A DNA stretch of 64,000 nucleotides, taken from NCBI RefSeq assembly GCF_026212465.1, contig NC_080056.1, forward strand, positions 23,705,525 to 23,769,524, read 5' to 3'. The notes under the pieces were generated by a model, which worked only from the letters and a program-made list of their open reading frames with translations, did not search any database and was not told the origin of the DNA. The translations under genes and the position numbers were made by a program. The stretch is from Amaranthus tricolor. Its lineage: Eukaryota > Streptophyta > Magnoliopsida > Caryophyllales > Amaranthaceae. This document shows, in pieces, positions 48,001-59,500 of the stretch. How positions within the stretch are numbered: position 1 is the first letter of the stretch; each line of letters begins with the position of its first letter.

Positions 48001-51000
48001 GTTTGGCACACAACTTGGCACACATTACAATTTGTTATATGTTATTTTGTGGAAATTTTTAGAATCGAAACCAATAGATATATGCTTCAAATTACATGCG
48101 AAGTTGTGTTTTTAAGGTTGTTCAGCGTTTTTGGCGTTTTCTCGCATAAAGTGGCGGAAACTTGGTTTGTTTGGCACGCAACTCGACACACAACACTATT
48201 TGGTATATGTTTTTGTATTGAAATGGTTAGAATCAAAACAAATAGTCATATGCTTGAAATTACGTGCTAAGTTGTGTTTTTGAGGTTTTTTTTTAGCGTT
48301 TTTGGCACTTTCTCGAATAAAGTGGTTCAAACTTTGTTTAGCACGAAACAAGGCACACAACACTATTTGTTATATATTATTGTGTTGAAATGGTTAGACT
48401 CAAGAAATATAGTCATATTCTTGAAATTACATGCTAAATTGCGTTTTAAAAGTTTTTTTTAGCGTTTTTAGCACTTTCTCGCATAAAGTGGTTCAAACAT
48501 GGTTCGTTTGCCATGAAACTAGGCATACAAAACTATTTCGTATATGTTGTTGTGTTGAAATGGTTAGAATTAGTAACAATAGTCATATGCTTGAAATTAC
48601 GTGCTAAGTTTCCTTTTCAAGGTTTTTTTTTTGCGTTTTTGGCATTTTCTCGCACAAATTGGTTCAAACTTGATTTGTTTGGCACAAAACTTGGCGCACA
48701 ACACTATTTGGTATATATTATTGTGTTTAAAAGGTTAGAATCAAAAAATATAGTCATATGCTTGAAATTACGTGCTAAGTTGCGTTATTAATGTTTTTTT
48801 AGCATTTTTAGCACTTTCTCGAATAAATGGCTCAAACATGGTTTGTTTAGCACGAAACATGGCACACAACACTATTTGGTAAATATTATTGTGTTGAAAT
48901 GGTTAGAGTCAAAACAGATTGTCATATGTCTAAAATTGCGTGCTAAGATGCGTTTTTAAGGTTTTTTTTAGCGTTTTTAGCACTTTCTCGCATAAAGTTG
49001 TTCTAACTTGGAACACAACATTACGTACTAAGTTGCATTTTTGAATTTTTTTTAGCATTTTTGACACTTAATCAAATAAAATGGTTCAAACATGGTTTCT
49101 TTGCCACGAAACTAGGCATACAAAACTATATAGTTTATGTCATTGTGTTAAAATGGTTAGCATCAGTATCAATAGTCATATGCTTGAAATTATGTGCTAA
49201 GTTTCCTTTTTAAGGTTTTTATTAGCGTTTTTGGAACTTTCTCCCACAAAGTGGCTCAAACTCGGTTTGTTTGTTGCGAAACATGGCACACAACACTATT
49301 TGGTATATATTATTGTGTTGAAATGGTTAGAATCAAAAAAGATAGTCATATGCTTGAAATTATGTGATAAGTTGCGTTTTTAAAGTTTTTTTTTAGCGTT
49401 TTTAGCACTTTCTCCCATAAAGTGGTTCAAACTTGGTTTGTTTGCCATGAAACTTGGCACACAACACCATTTGGTATATTTTATTGTGTTGAAATGGTTA
49501 GAATCGAAAAAAATAGTCATATGCTTGAAAGTACGTGCAATGTTTTTTTTTGAGATTTTGTATGAAACTCGGCACACAATAAAATTGGTTATATGTTATT
49601 GTGATGAAATGGTTAAAATCGAAAACAATAAACATATGCTTGAAAGTACATGCTAAATTGCGTTTTTGAGGTTCTTTAGCGTTTTTTGCACTTTTTCGCA
49701 TAAAGTAGTGCAAACTTGGTTTGTTGGCACGAAATTTGACACACAACACTATTTGGTATATTTTATTGTTTTAAAAAGGTTAGAATCAGTATCAATAGTC
49801 ATATACTTGAAATTACGTGCTAAGTTTCCTTTTTAAGGTTTTTTTTAGCATTTTTAGTACTTTGTCGCACAAAGTGGTTCAAACTTGATTTGTTTGGCAC
49901 GCAACATGGCACACAACACTAATTGGCATATATTATTGTGTTGAAATGGTTAAAATCAAAAAAGATAGTCATATGTTTGAAATTATGTGCTAAGTTTTGT
50001 TTTTAAGGTTTTTTTTATTGTTTTTTGCACTTTCTCGCATAAAGTGGTTCGAACTTGGTTTGTTTGCCACGAAACTTGGAAAACAACACCATTTGGTATA
50101 TTTTATTGTATTGTAATGGTTAGAGTCAAAAAGATTAGTCATATGTTTCAAACTATGTGCAAAGTTGGGTTTTAGAGGTTTTTTTTAGCATTTTTGCCAC
50201 TTTCTCGCTTAAAATGGCTCAAACATGGTTTGTTTGGTACGAAACTTGGAATACAATACAATTTGTTATATGTTAATGTGTTGAAATGGTTAGAATCGAA
50301 AACAATAGACATGTTTTAAATTACATGCTAAGTTGCGTTTTTGTGGTTTTTTAGCGCTTTTTGCACTTTCTCGTATAAGGTGGTGCAAAGTTGGTTTGTT
50401 TGGCACGAAACTTGGGACACAGCACTATTTGGTATATGTAATTGTTTTAAAATTTTAAGAATCAAAAACAATAGTCATATGCTTGAAATTACGTGCTAAG
50501 TTGCATTTTTGAGGGTTTTTTAGCGTTTTTGGCACTTTCTCGAATAACGTGGTTCAAACTTTGTTTATTTGACACGAAACTTGGAACACAACACTATTTG
50601 GCATATGTTATTGTGTTGAAATGGTTAGCTACCAAAAACATAACATCTACTTGAAATTACGTGCTAAGTTGCGTTTTTGAGATTTTTTTAGCGTTTTTTG
50701 CACTTTCTTGAAAAAAGTGGTTCAAACATGGTTTGTTTGGCACGAAACAAGGCATAATAATTATTTAGTATGATTTATTTTGTTAAAATGGTTAGAATAT
50801 ATATCAATAGTCATATGCTTGAAATTACGTGCTAAGTTACACTTTTAAGGTTTTTTTTAGCGTCTTTGGTACTTTCTCACACAAAATTTGTTATATGTTA
50901 TTGTGTTGAAATGGTTAGAATCAAAAACAATACACATATGCTTGAAATTACATGCGAAGTTGCGTTTTTTAGGTTGTTTAGCGTTTTTGGCATTTTATCG

Positions 51001-52777
51001 CATAAAGTTGTGCAAACATAGGTTGTTTCCCACGAAACATGAAACACAACACTATTTAGTATATGTTATTTTGTTGAAATGGTTAGAATTAGTAACCGTG
51101 GTAAGTTTCCTTTATAAGGTTTTTTTAGCGTTTTAGGCACTTTCTCGCGCAAAGTGGTTCAAACTTGGTTTGTTTGGCACGAAACATGGCACAAAACACT
51201 ATTTGGCTTATATTATTGTGTTGAAATGGTTAGAATCAAAAAGATAGTTATATGCTTGAAATTACATGCTAAGTTGCGTTTTATAGGTTCTTTTAGCGTT
51301 TTTTGCAATTTCTCAAAATGGTTCAAACTTTTTTTGTTTGGCATGAAACTTGGCATACAACACTATTTGGTATATGTTATTGTTTTGAAATGGTTAGCTA
51401 CCAAAAACATAAACATCTGCTTGAACTTACGTGCTAAGTTGCGTTTTTAAGATTTTTTTTAGCGTTTTTAGAACTTTGTCGAATAAAGTGGTTCAAACAT
51501 GGTTTATTTGCCACGAACCTTGGCATACAAAATTATTTAGTATATATTATTGTATTAAAATGGTTAAAATCAGTATCAATTGTCATATGCTTGAAATTAC
51601 GTGCTAACTTTCTTTTTTAAGGTTTTTTTTAGCGTTTTTGGCACTTTCTCGCACAAAGTGGTTCCAACTTGGTTTGTTTGACACGAAACATGGAACACAA
51701 CACTATTTGGTATATATTATTGTGTTGAAATGGTTAGAATAAAAAAACATAGTCATATGCTTGAAATTACGTGCAAAGCTGCGTTTTAAAGGTTTTTTTT
51801 TTTATCGTTTTTAGCACTTTCTCGCATAAAGTGGTTCAAACATGGTTTGTTTGCCTCGAAACTTGGCACACAAAACCATGTAGTATATTTTATTGTTTTG
51901 AAATGGTTAGAATCGAAAACAATAGTCATATGCTTGAAACTACGTGCACAGTTGGGTTTTAGAGGTTTTTTTAGCATTTTAGTCATTTGCTCGCAAAAAG
52001 TGGTTCAAACTTGGTTTGTTTGGTAACTTAGCACGTAATACAATTTATTATATGTTATTTTGTTGAAATGGTTAGAATAAAAAAGGATAGTCTTATGCTT
52101 GAAATTACGTGCTAAGTTGCGTTTCGATGGTTTTTTTTAGTGTTTTTAGCATTTTCTCGCATAAAGTGGTAAAAACACTATTTTTGTGCCACCAAACTTG
52201 GCACAAACACTATTTGGCATATGTTATTGTGTTGAAATGGTTTTGTACCAAAAAAATAATCGTATGCTTGAAATTACTTGCTAAGTTACGTTTTTGAGGT
52301 TTTTTTGCATTTTTGGCACTTTCTCGAATAAAGTGGTTCAAACATGGTTTGTTTGCCACGAAGCTAGGCATAGAAAATTATTTGGTATATGTTATTCTGT
52401 TAAAATGGTTAGAATCAATATCAATAGTCATATGATTGAAATTACGTGTTAAGTTTCCTTTTTAAGGTTTTTTTAGCGTTTTTGGCACTTTCTCGCACAA
52501 AGCGTGGTTTGTTTGGCACGAAACATGGGACACATTACTATTTTCTATATATTATTGTGTTGAAATGGTTAAAATCAAAAAAGATAGTCATATGTTTGAA
52601 ATTACGTGCTAAGTTACGTTTTTAAGGTTTCTTTTTAACATTTTTAGCACTTTCTCGCATAAAGTAGTTCAAACTTGGTTTGTTTGCAGCGAAACTTGGT
52701 TAGAGTCGAATACAATAGTCATATGCTTGAAACTATGTGCAAATTTGGGTTTTAGAGGTTTTTTTTAGCATTTTTGC
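42025..52777 (+). repeat. Satellite array, subfamily B, middle block (diverged monomers)
   Basis: About 64 subfamily B monomers, more diverged from each other than in 23543-37450. Internal deletions are frequent: GCTAAGTTGAAAAGGCAC near 45100, ACATATGTTTTTGAGG near 46350, TTGGAACACAACATTACG near 49010. No strict short higher-order period is visible, but blocks recur over several kilobases (see the entry at 51091). No gene, tRNA or non-satellite insertion is visible. Confidence 0.93.
52773..52777. repeat. Left target-site duplication of the solo LTR (TTTGC)
   Basis: TTTGC before the LTR matches TTTGC at 54203-54207 perfectly. The interrupted monomer reads AGCATTTTTGCCACTTTCTC when the insertion is removed. 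Confidence 0.88.
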
Positions 52778-53579
52778 TGTTGGACCTCTTGAGTTTTGAT
52801 GATTACTACACTTAAGCAAATATGTGTTTAGAGATTGTGTGCAGGTCGATATCCGATTGAAATGGTGATCGTTGATAGTACCTATGGCTTAGTTCATGGG
52901 AATGCACGTGTCAAAAGGATTCAAGGGATGTTGGAAGAAGTATATCGCTTGGGATGTAAAATGGAGACAGCAGGTCTACTGTTCCTAAGTTGGATGTTCT
53001 AGCAAAACTGGATTCTGGAGACAGCGCACTGTTCCCAAACCAAAGTCAGCCTACGTCAACTAATAAATTCTGATTTTTATTTTTTAGTTAATGTATTTAA
53101 ATTAATTTGTTGCATTTATTTATTATAGTTAATTGGCAAAAAGTTTTCTAAAAATTTCTTTTCGTATGAATTTCCATATAAAGATCCTTTATTTTAGGAT
53201 CTATTTTTAGTAAATATTGGATTTGCTAAAAATAGAAATAGTGGTTGTTGAATGGGTCTTAGCTATTATTTTTAACCGGTCTTTACTTTTGATAAAAGGT
53301 TATTGTGTCTAGTTTTATTAAGTATAACCGTTTCTAAAAATAGCAAAAACATTCCAGCAGTTAGTACTGGAATGGGAACAATTGCTGAAAAAAACTGCTG
53401 CTTAAGGGAACAACGGTTATTATTAGGAAACATCGGTTATTATTGCTTTAACCATATGTTTGATTTATTCAAGGCTTGTGGAAATAACCGTTTGGTAGTT
53501 TAATCCACATCATTCCCATGATCTTTTGACAGGGAATAATGGATTGGAATATTTCTCTATTTTTAGAGATTTTATTTTT

Positions 53580-53587
53580 TATAAATA
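53580..53587 (+). promoter_or_regulatory. TATA box in the solo LTR
   Basis: TATAAATA about 800 bp into the LTR, at the place corresponding to the TATAAAA box of the complete element. The hairpin-rich stretch lies 240-360 bp downstream, so it would be in the transcribed leader. Confidence 0.6.
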
Positions 53588-53822
53588 GCTAATGAACTCA
53601 GCTGTTCCTAAGCGCATGCATTGAGAGAAAAAACGTATAAACTTTTTTCATGTGATTATTTTTGGAAATTCTACAAGAAATATTTTTCTTTTAAAATTGC
53701 CAATTAATTCATAATATTTTCTTGTGCAACTCATTGATTTATTTTAGAGAATTTCATTCCTTTTGTAAGGGTTTTTGAGAGAACTTGTAATTAGACTCGG
53801 GTAAGTCTAAGGGAGAATTTAA

Positions 53823-53939
53823 TAGCTTTGAGTGAAGCTATTGAGGAGTTTAGCTTTTTGTGAAGCTAAGTTTGTTGCTTTGAGTAAAGCAATTTGAGAG
53901 AGAAGAGCTGGCCTAGTAGATTTGCTTCGAGTGAAGTAA
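53823..53939 (+). repeat. Four tandem 18-nt hairpins in the solo LTR leader
   Basis: Four units have a 6-bp stem and a 6-nt loop: TAGCTT/AAGCTA at 53823-53840 (loop TGAGTG), TAGCTT/AAGCTA at 53851-53868 (loop TTTGTG), TTGCTT/AAGCAA at 53875-53892 (loop TGAGTA) and TTGCTT/AAGTAA at 53922-53939 (loop CGAGTG, with one G-U pair). The second base pair is A-T in two units and T-A in the other two. Shorter relatives with 4-bp GCTT/AAGC stems occur in the complete element's LTRs at 6356-6369, 15674-15687 and 15705-15718. Function is unknown; packaging, dimerisation or translation control are possibilities for an LTR-element leader. Confidence 0.75.
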
Positions 53940-54202
53940 GATGTTTATTGTAATTATAACTAATTGCCTTAAACATAGTGGAGTTTTTAGAAATCCCGAG
54001 GGGTCGTGGTTTTTCCTTCTGTTTAGGCCCAGAAGGTTTCCACGTAAAAATCGTGTGTCTCTTTTATTATTTTGCTCTAAGTTTAAGCTTTATTTAATTT
54101 ACTCAATTCCGCAAAAACAGGGCATAAACGCTTAAACTAGCAACAACAACAATTCACCCCCCCTCCCTCTTGTTGCTGTTCCCGTTCCTAATTGAGTCAT
54201 CA

Positions 54203-54207
54203 TTTGC
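54203..54207. repeat. Right target-site duplication of the solo LTR (TTTGC)
   Basis: TTTGC follows the final CA of the LTR and runs on as CACTTTCTCGCTTAAAGTGG, the normal next part of a subfamily B monomer. Confidence 0.88.
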
Positions 54208-56525
54208 CACTTTCTCGCTTAAAGTGGCTCAAACTTGGTTTGTTTGGTACGAAACTTGGAATACAATACAATTTGTTATATGTTAATGTGTTTAAATGGT
54301 TAGAATCGAAAACAATAGACTTATGTTTTAAATTACATGCTAAGTTGAGTTTTTGATGTCTTTTTGCGCTTTTTGCACTTTCTCGAATAAAGTGGTGCAA
54401 AGTTGGTTTGTTTGGCACGAAACTTGGCACACAACACTATTTGGTATATGTTATTGTTTTAAAATTTTTATAATCATAACCATTAGTCATATGGTTGAAA
54501 TTTCATGCTAAGTTGCATTTTGAGGGTTTTTTAGCGTTTTTGGAACTTTCTCTAATAAAGTGGTTCAAACTTGGTTTATTTGACACGAAACTTGGAACAC
54601 AACACTATTTGGCATTTGTTATTGTGTTGAAATGGTTAGCTACCAAAAACATAAACATCTACTTGAAATTACGTGTTGAGATTCGTTTTTGAGGTTTTTT
54701 TAGCGTTTTTTGCACTTTCTCGAAAAAAGTGGTTCAAACACGGTTTGTTTGGCACGAAACAAGGCATAATAAACATTTAGTATATTTTATTGTGTTAAAA
54801 TGGTTATAATATATATCAATAGTCATAAGCTTGAAATTAAATGCTAAGTTTCTCTTTTAAGGTTTTTTTAGCGTTTTTGGCACATTCTCGCACAAATTGG
54901 TTCCAACTTGGTTTGTTTGGAACGAAACATTGCACACAATACAATTTGTTATATGTTATTGTGTTGAAATGGTTAGAATAGAAAACAATAGACATATGCT
55001 TGAAATTACATGCGAAGTTGCGTTTTTTAGGTTGTTTAGCGATTTTGGCATTTTATCGCATAAAGTGGTGCAAACATAGTTTGTTTCCCACGAAACTTGA
55101 CACACAACACTATTTAGTATATGTTATTGTGTTGAAATGGTTAGTATTAGTAACCGTGCTAAGTTTCCATTTTAAGGTTTTTTTAGCGTTTTAGGCACTT
55201 TCTCGCACAAAGTGGTTCAAACTTGGTTTGTTTGGCACGAAACATGGCACAAAACACTATTTGGAATATATTATTGCGTTAAAATGGATAGAATAAAAAA
55301 GATAGTTATACGCTTGAAATTACGTGCTAAGTTACGTTTTGAAGGTTCTTTTAGCGTTTTTAGCAATTTCTCGCATAAAATGGTTCAAACTTGGTTTGTT
55401 TGGCACGAAACTTGGCACACAACACTATTTGGTATATGTTATTGTTTTGAAATGGTTAGCTACCAAAAACATAAACATCTGCTTGAAATTACTTGCTAAG
55501 TTGCGTTTTTAAGGTTATTTTGCGTTTTTGGCACTTTCTTAAATAAAGTGGTTCAAACATGGTTTGTTTGCCACGAACCTAGGCATACAAAATTATTTAG
55601 TTATGTTATTGTGTTAAAATGGTTAGAATCAGTATCAATAGTCATATGCTTGAAATTACGTGCTAACTTTCCTTTTTAAGGTTTTTTTAGTGTTTTTGGC
55701 ACTTTTTCGCACAAAGTGGTTCCAACTTGGTTTGTTTGACATGAAAAATGGCACACAATACTATTTGGTATATATTATTGTGTTGACATGGTTAGAATAA
55801 AAAAATATAGTCATATGCTTGAAATTACGTTATAAGCTGCGTTTTTAAGGTTTTTTTAGCCTTTTTAGCACTTTCTCGCATAAAGTGGTTCAAACATGGT
55901 TTGTTTGCCATGAAACTTGGCACACTACACCATTTGGTATATTTTATTGTGTTGAAATGGTTAGAATCGAAAACAATAGTTATATACTTGAAACTACGTG
56001 CAAAGTTGGGTTTTAGAAGTTTTTTTAGCATTTTAATCATTTGCTCGCAGAAAATGGTTCAAATTTGGTTTGTTTGGTATGAAACTTGGCACGTAATACA
56101 ATTTATTATATGTTATTGTGTTGAAATGGTTAGAATAAAAAAAGATAGTCATATGCTAGAAATTACGTGCTAAGTTGCGTTTCGAACGTTTTTTTTAGCG
56201 TTTTTAGCATTTTCTCGCATAAAGTGGTTCAACCTTGATTTTTTTGCCACTAAACTTGGCACACAACACTATTTGGCATATGTTATTGTGTTGAAATGGG
56301 TTTCTACAAAAAAAATAATCATATGCTTGAAATTACCTACTAAGTTACGTTTTTTAGGTTTACTTAGCGTTTTTGGCACTTTCTCGAATAAAGTGGTTCA
56401 AACATGGTTTGTTTGCCACGAACCTTGGCGTACAAAATTATTTAGTATATATTATTGTGTTAAATTGGTTAGAATCAGTATCAATAGTCATATGTTTTAA
56501 ATTACGTGCTGACTTTCCTTTTTAA

Positions 56526-59500
56526 GGTTTTTTTAGCGTTTTTGGCACTTTCTCGCACAAAGTGGTTCCAACTTGGTTTGTTTGACACGAAACATGACAC
56601 ACAACACTATTTGGTATATATTATTGTGTTGAAATGGTTAGAATAAAAAAATTTAGTCATATGGTTGAAATTACGTGCTAAGGTGCGTTTTAATGGTTTT
56701 TTTTAGCCTTTTTAGAGGTTTTTTTAGAATTTCAGTCATTTGCTCGCAGAAAGTGGTTCAAACTTGGTTTGTTTGGTGTGAAACTTGGCACGTAATACAA
56801 TTTATTATATGTTATTGTGTTGAAATGGTTAGAATAAAAAAAGATAGTCATATGCTTGAAATTACATGCTTAGTTGCATTTCAAAGGTATTTTAGCGTTT
56901 CTAGCATTTTCTCGCATAAAGTGGTTCAAACTTGATTTTTTTGCCACCAAACTTGGCACACAACACTATTTGGCATATGTTCTTGTGTTGAAATGGTTTT
57001 CTACCAAAAAAATAATCATATGCTTGAAATTACCTGCTAAGTTATGTTTTTGAGCTTTCTTTAGCGTTTTTGACACTTTCTCGAATTAAGTGGTTCAAAC
57101 ATGGTTTGTTTTCCACGAAGCTAGGCATAGAAAATTATTTAGTATATGTTATTGTGTTAAAATGGTTAGAATCAGTATCAATAGTCATATGCTTGAAATT
57201 ACGTGCTAAGTTTCCTTTTTAAGATTTTTAGCGTTTTTGGCACTTTTTCGCACGAAGTGGTTCAAACTTGGTTTGTTTGGCACGAAACACGGGACACATT
57301 ACTATTTGGTATATATTATTGTGTTGAAATGGTTAAAATCTAAAAAGATAGTCATATGTTTGAAATTACGTGCTAAGTTGCGTTTTTAAGGTTTTTTTAG
57401 CGTTTTTATCACTTTCTCGCATAAAGTGGTTCAAACATAGTTTATTTGCCACGAAACTTGGCACACAACATGATTTGGTATATTTTATTGTATTTAAATG
57501 GTTAGAGTCGAAAACAATAGTGATATGCTTGAAACTATGTTCAAAGTTGGGTTTTAGAGGTTTTTTTAGCATTTTTGCCACTTTCTCTCTTATAGTGGCT
57601 CAAACTTGGTTTGTTTGGTACGAAACTTGGAATACAATACCTTTTGTTATATTTTAATGTGTTGAAATGGTTACAATCGAAAACAATAGACATATGTTTT
57701 AAAATACATGCTAAGTTGCGTTTTTGAGGTTTTTAGCGCTTTTCGCACTTTCTCGAATAAAGTGGTGCAAACTTGGTTCGTTTGGCACGAAACTTGGCAC
57801 AGAACACTATTTCATATATGTTATTGTTTTAAAATTTTTAGAATCAAAAACAAAAATTGTCATATGCTTGAAATTACGTGCTAAGTTGCATTTTTGAATG
57901 TTATTTAGCGTTTTTGGAATTTCTCGAATAAAGTGGTTCAAACTTGGTTTATTTGACACAAAACATGGAACACAACACTATTTGGCATATGTTTTTTTGT
58001 TGAAATGGTTAGCTACAAAAAACATAAACATCTACTTGAAATTATGTGCTAAGTTGCGTTTTTGAGGTTTTTTTAGCATTTTTTGCACTTTCTCGAAAAA
58101 AGTGGTTCAAACATGGTTTGTTTGACACGAAACAAGGCATACAAACTATTTAGTATATTTTTTTGTGTTAAAATGGTTAGAATTAATATCAATAGTCATA
58201 TGCTTGAAATTACGTGCTAAGTTTCTCTTTTAAGGTTTTTTTAGCGTTTTTGGCACTTTCTCGCACAAATTGGTTCCAACTTGGTTTGTTTGGAACGAAA
58301 CATTGCACACAATACAATTTGTTATATGTTATTGTGTTAAAATGGTTAGAATCTAAAACAATAGACATATGCTTGAAATTACATGCGAAGTTGCGTTGTT
58401 TAGGTTGTTTAGCGTTTGTGGCATTTTATCGCATAAAGTGGTGCAAACATGGTTTGTTTCCCACGAAACTTAACACACAACACTATTTAGTATATGTTAC
58501 TGTGTTGAAATGGTTAGAATTTGTAACCGTGCCAAGTTTCCTTTTTAAGGTTTTTTTAGCGTTTTAGGCACTTTCTCGCACAAAGTGGTTCAAACTTGGT
58601 TTGTTTGGCACGAAACATGGCATAAAACACGATTTGGTATATATTATTGTGTTGAAATGGTTAGAATCAAAAAGATAGTTAAATGCTTGAAATTACGTGC
58701 TAAGTTGGGTTTTGAAGGTTCTTTTAGCGTTTTTTGCAATTTCTCGCATAATATGGTTGAAACTTGGTTTGTTTGGCACGAAACTTGGCACACAACACTA
58801 TTTGGTATATGTTATTGTTTTGAAATGGTTAGCTACCAAAAACGTAAACATCAGCTTGAAATTACGTGCTAAGTTGCGTTTTTAAGGTTTTTTTTGCATT
58901 TTTGGCACTTTCTCGAATAAAGTGGTTCAAACATGTTTTGTTTGTCACGAACCTACGCATAGAAAATTATTTAGTATATGTTGTTGTGTTTAAATGCTTA
59001 GAATCAGTATCAATAGTCATCTGCTTGAAATTACGTGCTAACTTTCCTTTTTAAGGTTCTTTTAGCGTTTTTGGCACTTTCTCGCACAAAGTGGTTCCAA
59101 CTTGGTTTGTTTGACACGAAACATGGCACACAACACTATTTAGTATATGTTATTGTGTTAAAATGGTTAGAATCAAAAAATATAGTCATATGCTTGAAAT
59201 TATGTGCTAAGCTGCGTTTTTAAGGTTTTGTTTAGCATTTTTAGCACTTTCTCGCATAAAGTGGTTCAAACTTGGTTTGTTTGCCACGAAACTTCGCACA
59301 CAACACCATTTGGTGTATTTTATTGTGTTGAAATGGTTAGAATTGAAAACAATAGTCATATACTTGAAACTACGTGCAAAGTTGGGTTTTAGAGGTTTTT
59401 TTATTATTTTAGCCATTTGCTCGCAGAAAGTGGTTCAAACTTTGTTTGTTTGGTATGAAACTTGCCACGTAATACAATTTATTATATGTTATTGTGTTGA

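Larger units (their letters stand above)
52778..54202 (+). mobile_element. Solo LTR of a Sirevirus-like Ty1-copia element
   Basis: 1425 bp, starting TGTTGGACCTC and ending GAGTCATCA, flanked by a perfect 5-bp duplication. No primer site, coding part or second LTR is present, so the element was reduced to one LTR, most simply by recombination between its own LTRs. It is related to but distinct from the LTR at 5392-6642: both share the start, GTTTTGATGAT, AAATCCCG followed by GGGGTCGTGGTTTTTCCTTC, AGAAGGTTTCCACGTAAAA, and the C-run with CTCTTGTTGC near the end. The middle is unalignable by eye. A 66-codon open frame at 53303-53503 inside it looks accidental. Confidence 0.92.
51091..58531 (+). 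repeat. Long-period block repeats marked by a deleted monomer
   Basis: A monomer with a distinctive deletion (GTAACCGTG running into TAAGTTTCC) occurs at 51091, 55149 and 58522. The monomers around each also correspond in order. Raw offsets are 4058 and 3373 bp. Removing the solo LTR and one target duplication (1430 bp) from the first gives about 2628 bp. The copies are clearly diverged and of unequal length, so this is an older, eroded higher-order structure. Confidence 0.7.

Noticed and set aside
53303..53503. 66-codon frame inside the solo LTR
   Set aside because: LTRs of this family do not code here, and the peptide has no recognisable feature.
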